Shown here in pieces: positions 1 through 5,369 of a stretch of 5,772 bases of DNA. How positions within the stretch are numbered: the stretch's first letter is position 1; each line of letters begins with the position of its first letter. Below the pieces are notes generated by a model. The model was not told the origin of the DNA. It made no database searches and saw only the letters and a list, made by a program, of their open reading frames with translations. The translations under genes and the position numbers were made by a program. The stretch comes from Verrucomicrobiales bacterium (GTDB lineage: Bacteria > Verrucomicrobiota > Verrucomicrobiia > Verrucomicrobiales > DEV007): contig JAKMGR010000207.1 in the NCBI GenBank assembly GCA_022424805.1, forward strand, positions 1 to 5,772, in the 5' to 3' direction.

Positions 1-642
1 GTGATCGTCTGCAACCGTCCTCTCGGCATCGGGCTGGCCCGCGTCATTTCAGAGATTTTCACGGACGTCATCATTGCTCCGGAATTCGAAACAGACGCCC
101 GCGCTCTGCTTCAGAAAAAGAAAAACCTCCGTCTTATCCAGATGCACGAAGCGTTCCGTGAAACGCTCAAGGATCCCATTATTCAATCAGCGCCCGGCGG
201 ATTACTCGTGATGGATCACGATCAAAAAGCTCTCGGCCTCGGCAATATTGAGGAAAAAGTAAAAACACAGCGCCCTCCGACTGCCGAGGAAATCGAGGCA
301 ATGCGCTTTGGATGGCGAATCGTGAAGCACGTGAAGTCGAACGCGATTGTTTTCACCTCCAGTGATCGGACTCTTGGAATCGGGGCCGGCCAGATGTCGC
401 GCGTCGACTCCTGCCGCCTCGCAACATGGAAAGCAGAGCAAGCTGGACTCAGCCTCAAAGGTTCGGTCGTCGCGAGCGACGCGATGTTCCCCTTCCCTGA
501 CGGTCTCGTGAACGCTCTTGAATCAGGAGCAACCGCAGCGATTCAGCCAGGCGGATCGATTCGTGACGAGGAAGTTATCGCCGCTGCTGACGAGCGCGGA
601 GCAGCCATGGTCTTTACCGGCCATCGCCATTTCCTCCATTGA
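1..642 (+). CDS. purH: PurH C-terminal part (AICAR formyltransferase domain), 5' end outside window
   Basis: This is the end of the bifunctional purine enzyme PurH. The part seen belongs to the AICAR transformylase domain, which moves a formyl group from 10-formyl-tetrahydrofolate to AICAR. The following step, IMP cyclohydrolase, lies in the N-terminal domain, which is not in the window. Visible landmarks, numbered from the first base, are CNRPL (4-8), VIIAP (23-27), GGLLV (66-70), VKSNAIV (111-117), GIGAGQMSR (126-134), ASDAMFPFPDG (158-168), IQPGGSIRDEEV (181-192) and the terminal FTGHRHFLH. All align by memory with E. coli PurH, including the Asn of the KSN motif that is catalytic in the family. 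The first GTG codes an internal Val, not a start: family members have about 510-530 residues, so roughly 310 are missing upstream. The reading frame is intact and stops at TGA 640-642. The next gene follows on the same strand after 49 bases. Confidence 0.96.
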   Translation: MIVCNRPLGIGLARVISEIFTDVIIAPEFETDARALLQKKKNLRLIQMHEAFRETLKDPIIQSAPGGLLVMDHDQKALGLGNIEEKVKTQRPPTAEEIEAMRFGWRIVKHVKSNAIVFTSSDRTLGIGAGQMSRVDSCRLATWKAEQAGLSLKGSVVASDAMFPFPDGLVNALESGATAAIQPGGSIRDEEVIAAADERGAAMVFTGHRHFLH

Positions 643-691
643 TCCTTCCTTCTTGAGAATTTTCCGGTAGCGCGGATGCTTCTTCTCACTG

Positions 692-1708
692 ATGAGCATT
701 CGGGAGATACTACTGGGAAACCCAGGTGCAGACAACGCGCTGCTCGCGACCGTCGATACCGGGCAGTCGCTGCACCGGATTCTGTTCGATTGTGGAGAAG
801 GCTGTCTCAATTCGCTGAAGCAGTCAGAGATTCAGAGCATTGAGCACCTTTGCTTTTCCCACTTTCACATGGATCACGTGTCGGGGTTCGACACCTTTTT
901 CCGACACAACTACAACCGACCAGACGGCCCGGTGCAGGTATGGGGACCAGAGCACTCGGTCGAGGTAATGGGGAATCGCTTTCGATCCTTTACCTGGAAT
1001 CTGCACAAAAACCAGCCAGGCGAATGGATCATTTGTGAGCTGCGGGGCGAAGCAATTCACGGATCCCGCTTTCGCACGCGGGAAGCTTTTGCAGAGGCCC
1101 ATGAACTTCCGCAAAAGAGTCTAGAGCGCAGAACCCTGTTCTCGCGCCCAGAATTTCGAATCGAAGTCATGGCATTGCCACATCATACGATTCAGTCTCT
1201 CGCATATCGCATCGTGGAATCCGACCGAATCAAAATCTGCCCTGACGCACTCAAGAGAAGTGGGCTCAATCCCGGAAAATGGCTGCAAGAAATCACTATT
1301 TCTGATTACGAAGAGGGCCAGATGATCGAGGTCGATGGCCAAAGCCTTTCCCTCAAAAAGCTCCGTGAGGATCTTCTGACGAGTTCAGCAGGTCAATCAA
1401 TTGCCTACCTCACTGACTTCTGCATCGAAAAGGACACCGACGCATGGCAGGAAGCAGTCGAGTGGCTATCCGGCACCGACAAACTTGTCGTGGAATGCCA
1501 GTATCACAGCCGAGATCAATCCCTCGCAGATCGGAATGGGCATATGACTGCTACCGCAGTGGGCAGACTCGCCGCCGACAGCAAAGTCGGACAAGTCATG
1601 CTGATGCACCTTTCGCGTCGATACAGTCGGGAGGAATGGGCGGAACTTCTCGCGGAAGTGCAGGCGGAATTTCCGCGTGCCGCTTTTACAAATCATTGGA
1701 ATTTCTGA
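692..1708 (+). CDS. RNase Z-like metallo-beta-lactamase fold hydrolase (338 aa)
   Basis: Probable tRNA 3'-processing endonuclease of the RNase Z/ElaC group, or a close relative. The zinc-site motif SHFHMDH gives ligands H57, H59, D61 and H62. Further candidate ligands, placed by family spacing, are H165 in the HHTIQSLAYRI stretch, D242 in YLTDF and H306 in MLMHLSRRY. The last fits the family pattern of His, Ser, Arg and Tyr. H284 in NGHMTA matches the conserved catalytic-region His. LFDCGEG (31-37) is typical, but the N-terminus reads LLGNPGADN instead of the usual LGTG..P..R pattern. The protein is also somewhat longer than classical RNase Z (about 300), with extra sequence around 115-155 and 200-230. 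The start is fixed by a stop in frame at 668-670, and ATG 692 is the only usual start after it. No Shine-Dalgarno is seen. It may share a transcript with purH. Metal-dependent hydrolase is near certain; tRNA as substrate is inferred. Confidence 0.88.
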   Translation: MSIREILLGNPGADNALLATVDTGQSLHRILFDCGEGCLNSLKQSEIQSIEHLCFSHFHMDHVSGFDTFFRHNYNRPDGPVQVWGPEHSVEVMGNRFRSFTWNLHKNQPGEWIICELRGEAIHGSRFRTREAFAEAHELPQKSLERRTLFSRPEFRIEVMALPHHTIQSLAYRIVESDRIKICPDALKRSGLNPGKWLQEITISDYEEGQMIEVDGQSLSLKKLREDLLTSSAGQSIAYLTDFCIEKDTDAWQEAVEWLSGTDKLVVECQYHSRDQSLADRNGHMTATAVGRLAADSKVGQVMLMHLSRRYSREEWAELLAEVQAEFPRAAFTNHWNF

Positions 1709-1739
1709 AAGTGCGAAACAGCCTCTTCATCAGCCACAA

Positions 1740-2306
1740 TCAATACCAAAGCCTCGACTGGGTACTCTGCTCGGCACCTTTTGCGAGATACATCGCCGCG
1801 AAGATCTTGAAGTCGACAAGTTTACCTTCACGCCGACGATCTTCGCACCATTTGGGAACATCGAATTTATTCACGAAATGAACCGTGATACTCTCCCCTC
1901 CGACACCCCCGCCTTCGGTCATTCGAATGAGGCCAGTCGCGTAAAAAATCGTATTCGTCTCGTCCGTGAGGCCCGCTGATGAGGGAGTCTCGCCCAGTGT
2001 TTTCCAGTTTTTGGCCTCGTAACCGGTCTCTTCCTTCAGTTCCCGTTTCGCGGCAGACAAGAGCGGTTCATCCTTCTGCAGCGGTATATCACCCGCCAGT
2101 CCAGCCGGCAATTCGATCACATTTTTACCCACTGGTGGGCGAAACTGCTCGACGAGAACAACTCGCTTGTCATCCGTCTCGGCAAGGATCGCAATACACC
2201 CCTTGGCATTCGTTCTGGTCACATATTCCCAGCCCGATTCAGTCCGTTCGTAGCTGAGAAACTTCCCCTGATGTACCGTCTCTGATGCTTCGTCGCGCCG
2301 CCTCAT
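1740..2306 (-). CDS. Nudix hydrolase, ADP-ribose pyrophosphatase type (188 aa)
   Basis: Likely cleaves ADP-ribose or a similar nucleoside diphosphate derivative into two phosphorylated products. The Nudix box runs from G72 to Y96: G72, E80, R88-E89-L90, E92-E93 and G95-Y96, where the glutamates bind the metal. Between G72 and E80 there are seven residues rather than the canonical five. The upstream stretch VEQFRPPVG (52-60) and IELPAG (64-69) is characteristic of the ADP-ribose pyrophosphatase/NUDT5 branch. Downstream SSAGLTDE (109-116) replaces the usual SPG..DE, so the proline about 16 residues after the box glycine is alanine here. Length is normal for the group. It is the last gene of a probable operon, starting 8 bases after the stop of the membrane-protein gene. 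AGG lies directly against the ATG, too close to be a standard ribosome site. Its 3' end faces the RNase Z-like gene across 31 bases. The exact substrate is uncertain. Confidence 0.92.
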   Translation of the reverse strand: MRRRDEASETVHQGKFLSYERTESGWEYVTRTNAKGCIAILAETDDKRVVLVEQFRPPVGKNVIELPAGLAGDIPLQKDEPLLSAAKRELKEETGYEAKNWKTLGETPSSAGLTDETNTIFYATGLIRMTEGGGVGGESITVHFVNKFDVPKWCEDRRREGKLVDFKIFAAMYLAKGAEQSTQSRLWY

Positions 2307-2314
2307 CCTGAATT

Positions 2315-3415
2315 TCAGAGAACTGGGTCAAGAATGACCTTGTCTTGCTCAAAACGGACCCCGTTCATCTGAAGCAGGACATCGTATTCCTCTTTGCAGG
2401 CAATTCGCATGCGAACAAACATGTCGATGATGGGCTTGATGTTGCGGGAGGTGAAATCGATTTTTCCAATCGACCATCCTGCATTGCGATAAATGACCTG
2501 ACGCTGAAATTTCTCCGGACGAATTCGGCTAGTCATCGTGATCGGCATCCCGAGCAACTCGCGCTCGATAATCACCTCCGCGAGGTCAGGTGAAAAATCA
2601 AAGTATGCACCTTTAAATTTCACAAGCGATGACATGATACCCTCTTGATCGCCTTGAAGGCGTACGTTCAGATACTTGTTTACTTCCGCCTCAGATATTT
2701 CGAGAGCCTGTTTCCGTTCGACCATAATTTTCTGGCCTTCGGCGAGAAGATTTCGAACATCCTTTTTCTCAAGCAAAGGATCGACGGGATGGCCCTTCAA
2801 GCCAGAGAGGTTTTTAGGCAGAACCACCATCACGATGACTACGATCATGGCGCAGGCCACGAGGAAAAGAAACACGTCCATCACCGAAATCCCACCGCCA
2901 TAGCTAGGCTTGGGTTTCTGATATCGACTACCGGCACGTTTGGTTGATGGTCGTCTTCTCGGTCCACGGCCACTGGTAGCCATCTTTCTTTGTGGAGAGC
3001 GAGTTACCCGCTCCGCTGTTCCAGGATGAGGAACAGGTGGCTCAGAACCAACAGGTGGTGGGCCAGGAACCCCTGCATTCGGATCGTAAGCCGAGCCCGG
3101 ATCGACAAAAGCCTGGGCCGGATCGTGCTGCAACTGATTCGGATCCACATAGGCTTGAACGGGATCTTGCGGGGCGGGATTCGGATCTGCAGAAACCTGT
3201 CCGGCCTCCGGCGGTTGCATGGAGGGATCGACGAGAGCCTGCCCGGGATCATACAGAAGTTCCTCTGTCGGGTATTGCTCCGTTTCCTGATACACATCCT
3301 GACTTTGCTGCTCGAGCGGAGCGGCTTGCTCTCCTGCAGGAGGCGCCTCGGCTTCTGGGTGCTCCTCTCCCTGTTCACGGCGCGGCGGAGTGTTTTTTCT
3401 CTTGTGAGGCTTCAT
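2315..3415 (-). CDS. Unrecognised single-pass membrane protein with disordered, repeat-bearing N-terminus (366 aa)
   Basis: I do not recognise a named family. Residues 1-170 look disordered: a charged head (KPHKRK, then many Glu, Gln and Pro), four 14-residue repeats at 56-111, a Pro/Gly stretch (112-131), and a strongly basic segment (about 142-169). One hydrophobic segment, about 177-199, follows. The basic side before it suggests the N-terminus stays in the cytoplasm and residues 200-366 lie outside the inner membrane. That outer part looks folded: charged helix-like 213-250 (LEKKDVRNLL, ISEAEVNKYL), then alternating hydrophobic strands such as VKFKGAYFDF (265-274) and AEVIIERELLG (279-289), with a lone Trp at 314. 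The layout resembles small lipid-binding or AsmA-like periplasmic domains, but only loosely. It sits 18 bases after the FmdB-type gene and 8 before the Nudix gene, so it is probably co-transcribed. No Shine-Dalgarno precedes ATG 3415; the intact frame and gene-like spacing support this start. Confidence 0.85.
   Translation of the reverse strand: MKPHKRKNTPPRREQGEEHPEAEAPPAGEQAAPLEQQSQDVYQETEQYPTEELLYDPGQALVDPSMQPPEAGQVSADPNPAPQDPVQAYVDPNQLQHDPAQAFVDPGSAYDPNAGVPGPPPVGSEPPVPHPGTAERVTRSPQRKMATSGRGPRRRPSTKRAGSRYQKPKPSYGGGISVMDVFLFLVACAMIVVIVMVVLPKNLSGLKGHPVDPLLEKKDVRNLLAEGQKIMVERKQALEISEAEVNKYLNVRLQGDQEGIMSSLVKFKGAYFDFSPDLAEVIIERELLGMPITMTSRIRPEKFQRQVIYRNAGWSIGKIDFTSRNIKPIIDMFVRMRIACKEEYDVLLQMNGVRFEQDKVILDPVL
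3083..3250 (-). repeat. Four tandem 42-bp (14-codon) repeats inside the membrane-protein gene
   Basis: Residues 56-111 of the membrane protein divide into four units of exactly 14 residues. The aligned cores are DPGQALVDP (56-64), EAGQVSADP (70-78), DPVQAYVDP (84-92) and DPAQAFVDP (98-106). The constant positions are Gln at unit position 4 and Asp-Pro at 8-9; the second unit is the most diverged. The five residues after each core vary and are rich in Pro, Gln and Ser. The DNA copies are imperfect but share GGATC-containing blocks on the + strand. The units keep the reading frame, as expected for in-frame duplication of a flexible linker. Confidence 0.85.
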
Positions 3416-3433
3416 GTCAAAATAGTTACAGTG

Positions 3434-3748
3434 TTAGTCCCCTCCCGAACTCGAAGGGGCACTCGCTTTAGGTTTGGAATCAGAAGATTTTTTCGAGTCT
3501 CCACCTGACGATCCGGAATCACTCGAAGGCTTGTCTGCACTCGCGGCTTTCTTGTAGGAGTCGCTGCGGTAGTCTGTCTCATAGAAACCTGACCCCTTGA
3601 AAATAATTCCAGCCCCGGTGCCGAGAAGTCGTTTTACTTCTCCATCACAATCATCCAGAGGACAGTTGGTGAGGCGATCGTCTTTCATGGACTGAAACAC
3701 CTCAAACTGGTGATTGCACTTCAGGCATTTGTAATCGTAGGTCGGCAT
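3434..3748 (-). CDS. FmdB-type zinc ribbon protein with low-complexity tail (104 aa)
   Basis: Small putative regulatory protein of the FmdB/CxxC_CxxC_SSSS family. The N-terminus MPTYDYKC is the family hallmark. Cys pairs C8/C11 (CLKC) and C29/C34 (CPLDDC) would bind one zinc ion. After the ribbon, KRLLG..AGIIFKGSGFYETDYR (39-61) is the conserved core seen in many homologues. From about residue 66 the protein becomes low complexity, almost only Ser, Lys, Asp, Gly, Ala and Pro, ending SSSGGD, and is probably disordered. The molecular role of the family is not well established; it was named after a gene linked to formamidase regulation. The ATG start is supported by the conserved first residues. 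No Shine-Dalgarno is close: the GGGAG on this strand lies about 20 bases upstream, inside an inverted repeat. It is the first gene of a probable operon with the membrane protein and Nudix genes. Confidence 0.93.
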   Translation of the reverse strand: MPTYDYKCLKCNHQFEVFQSMKDDRLTNCPLDDCDGEVKRLLGTGAGIIFKGSGFYETDYRSDSYKKAASADKPSSDSGSSGGDSKKSSDSKPKASAPSSSGGD

Positions 3749-3767
3749 TGAGGTCAGTAGGTTTAAT

Positions 3768-3786
3768 CTCCCGTACTATGCGGGAG
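3768..3786. other. Short inverted repeat between divergent genes
   Basis: CTCCCG (3768-3773) is matched by CGGGAG (3781-3786) across seven bases. Two more pairs, one of them G-T, can extend the stem to eight with a three-base loop. It lies between the FmdB-type gene and the rhodanese gene, which run apart. No T-run follows on either strand, so an intrinsic terminator is unlikely. An operator or a structure in a leader transcript is possible. On the + strand the right arm is followed by a G, making GGGAGG, far upstream of the rhodanese start. Confidence 0.4.
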
Positions 3787-3802
3787 GTAGGCGCTGGTTC
3801 AA
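3775..3802 (-). promoter_or_regulatory. Candidate sigma-70-like promoter for the FmdB-type operon
   Basis: Reading the - strand, TTGAAC (3802-3797) is followed after 16 bases by CATAGT (3780-3775). Each box matches four of six consensus positions, and the pair is about 27 bases before the ATG at 3748. The -10-like box lies in the loop of the inverted repeat at 3768-3786. This is the only region upstream of the first gene of the operon, so a promoter is expected near here, but the match is weak and the boxes of this organism are unknown. Confidence 0.25.
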
Positions 3803-3833
3803 TTTGATTTTTCTCCAAAAACACGCCCTTCCC

Positions 3834-4196
3834 ATGTTGCCTTCAGCGGACGAATACGAGATCACTCCTGCGGAATTGCAGACGATTTTCGCAGAAGAAA
3901 ATAACACCTCCGTGCGATTGATCGATTGCCGGGAAGAAGACGAATGGGCCATTTGCCGAATCGAATCACCAGGTGAACAATCGACCGAACTGATTCCCCT
4001 TTCCCGCTTCGCAGCCGAAGCACCTGAGAAATTGGGCGAAGAATCACGACCGGTCGTTATCTATTGCCACCACGGCATGCGATCGATGAATGCGACCCTT
4101 TTTCTTCGCGAACGTGACATCGAGAAAGTGTGGAGTCTCGCTGGTGGTATCGATCTCTGGTCAACACAGGTCGATCCGTCCGTGCCGCGGTATTGA
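3834..4196 (+). CDS. Single-domain rhodanese-like sulfurtransferase (120 aa)
   Basis: One rhodanese domain fills the whole protein, which would carry sulfane sulfur as a persulfide on its active cysteine in the cytoplasm. Numbered from ATG 3834, the landmarks are ITPAEL (10-15), LIDCREEDEW (29-38), IPLSRF (54-59), IYCHHGMRS (76-84) with catalytic C78 in a CxxGxRS loop, and LAGGIDLW (102-109). No signal peptide or second domain is visible. An in-frame TTG at 3804 would add ten residues (130 in total), but these lie outside the conserved domain. Neither start has a ribosome site at usual spacing; GGAGG at 3783-3787 is 16 bases before the TTG. I prefer the ATG. Its stop is 21 bases from the stop of the convergent cysteine desulfurase gene, a possible sulfur donor. 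Sulfur donor and acceptor cannot be read from sequence. Confidence 0.9.
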   Translation: MLPSADEYEITPAELQTIFAEENNTSVRLIDCREEDEWAICRIESPGEQSTELIPLSRFAAEAPEKLGEESRPVVIYCHHGMRSMNATLFLRERDIEKVWSLAGGIDLWSTQVDPSVPRY

Positions 4197-4217
4197 TCTT
4201 GGTGAAAACCGCCTTCC

Positions 4218-5369
4218 CTACTGGGGATTCCGCAATTCTTCTTCGATCTCGAAAAGAGCGTCAGCCAACGTCAACCAATCCTCCTCCGTCGTCTCCCACC
4301 CACCGCTGAGTCGCAGCACGCGGCCCATCTCCTCGTGATCGAGTCCCATAGCCTCCATGACTTTCGATGGATTTCCCTTTCCTGCACTGCAAGCGGATCC
4401 GGTCGAAACCGCAAATTTGCGCCGACTCAGACGCGTAAGCCACTTCAGGTTCCTGGTATGCGGAAGCAAAATCATCGACGTATTCCAAAGGCGTGGCCCA
4501 TTTCCACCGATGGTGCGGATATCGAGCTTACTGCAAACCGCATTTTCAAAGACATCGCGAGCTTTACCGCGCAATTCGGCGACATTGGATAAGCCATATT
4601 CCTCCACCGTCTCCAGTGCTTCAACCATGGCAATTGCTGACGCCACATTTTCCGTTCCGGCACGCCGCCCATGCTCCTGCGGTCCTCCGACGCTGGCGTG
4701 AAATTCTTCATCTTGGGGGACCAGTAAAAAACCGACACCCCTTCCGCCTCCAAACTTGTGCCCACTCGCTGTGAACCAGTCACATTGGCTCAGTCCGTCG
4801 GCTGGGAGCTTTCCGATCCATTGTGCCGCATCGCAATGAAAAGGCACTCCATATTCGCGACAGAGCTCAGCCACATCTTGCCAGGGTTGCAAGGTTCCCG
4901 TTTCGTTATTTGCCGCCATCACCGAAACGGCTCCCACGGTCGATGTTTCCAGCTCATCGCGGAGTCTCCCGAGATCGATCACTCCCGTTTCCGGGTGCAC
5001 CGGAATCGAAAATACCCGTTCCTTTCCAAAATAAGTCTCAGCCGAAGCTTCGACACAGGGGTGCTCGGTCGCGGAAATAGCAAACCGCCCCGAAACATTT
5101 TGCGAAAGATGGCGAATCACAGCATTGTTCGCCTCCGTCGCCCCCGAAGTGAAAACGATACGCTCCGGATCATCCAATCCAATCACGTCAGCCAGATCTT
5201 CACGCGCGTCTTCCAGTCGCTGCTTCGCATAACCCGCCTCGGCATAGAGGCTGGAAGGATTGTGCCAGAGCGAATGTGTCGCCTCGGTCCACATCTTCAA
5301 CGCAGGCTCCAACATGGGAGTCGTCGCATTCCAATCGAAGTATCTAGTAAGTTCACGCATAAAAATCAC
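4218..5369 (-). CDS. Cysteine desulfurase, NifS/IscS-like (383 aa)
   Basis: PLP enzyme that takes sulfur from L-cysteine, leaving alanine and an enzyme persulfide for Fe-S clusters, tRNA thiolation or other uses. Landmarks are FDWNATTP (11-18), HNPSS (36-40), TSGATEANN (74-82), ATEHP with H103, NNETG (154-158), CDAAQ with D180 and Q183 at the PLP ring, SGHKFGG with the PLP lysine K205, GTENV (238-242) and STGSACSAGKG (322-332) with catalytic C327. The numbering is nearly that of E. coli IscS (K206, C328). The protein is about 20 residues shorter than IscS at the C-terminus, the region used there to bind IscU. The GTG start at 5369 overlaps the stop of the upstream phospholipase gene as GTGA, which suggests translational coupling. 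ATG 5360, three codons later, is a real alternative, and neither has a Shine-Dalgarno. No scaffold gene (iscU or sufU) lies beside it, so its specific pathway is open. Confidence 0.95.
   Translation of the reverse strand: MIFMRELTRYFDWNATTPMLEPALKMWTEATHSLWHNPSSLYAEAGYAKQRLEDAREDLADVIGLDDPERIVFTSGATEANNAVIRHLSQNVSGRFAISATEHPCVEASAETYFGKERVFSIPVHPETGVIDLGRLRDELETSTVGAVSVMAANNETGTLQPWQDVAELCREYGVPFHCDAAQWIGKLPADGLSQCDWFTASGHKFGGGRGVGFLLVPQDEEFHASVGGPQEHGRRAGTENVASAIAMVEALETVEEYGLSNVAELRGKARDVFENAVCSKLDIRTIGGNGPRLWNTSMILLPHTRNLKWLTRLSRRKFAVSTGSACSAGKGNPSKVMEAMGLDHEEMGRVLRLSGGWETTEEDWLTLADALFEIEEELRNPQ

Noticed and set aside
1..642. Taking GTG at base 1 and ATG at 5761 (right-edge gene) as true starts.
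   Set aside because: In both cases conserved family sequence begins before or at the edge and the frames stay open, so the codons are internal.
523..810. A - strand 95-codon frame crossing the purH / RNase Z gap, with a Lys-rich stretch that resembles a small basic protein.
   Set aside because: Both ends lie inside confident genes on the other strand, and the Lys-rich part is the complement of the short gap only.
1444..1881. A + strand 145-codon frame running past the end of the RNase Z-like gene, considered as a downstream gene or a frameshifted extension.
   Set aside because: The RNase Z-like protein ends normally after its last motif, and the frame continues only as antisense of the Nudix gene.
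2990..3508. Long + strand open frames of 172 and 159 codons (2990..3508 and 2992..3471) opposite the repeat region.
   Set aside because: They lie antisense to the Pro/Gln/Asp-rich repeat gene. Their Arg-rich or Pro/Asp-rich composition follows from its codons, and they show no recognisable domain.
3768..3786. Rho-independent terminator at the inverted repeat.
   Set aside because: It lies between the starts of two divergent genes, not after a gene, and no T-run follows on either strand.
4218..5369. DndA-type desulfurase of a DNA phosphorothioation (defence) system.
   Set aside because: No dndB-E, restriction or other defence genes lie beside it; neighbours are housekeeping genes, so a general NifS/IscS role is simpler.
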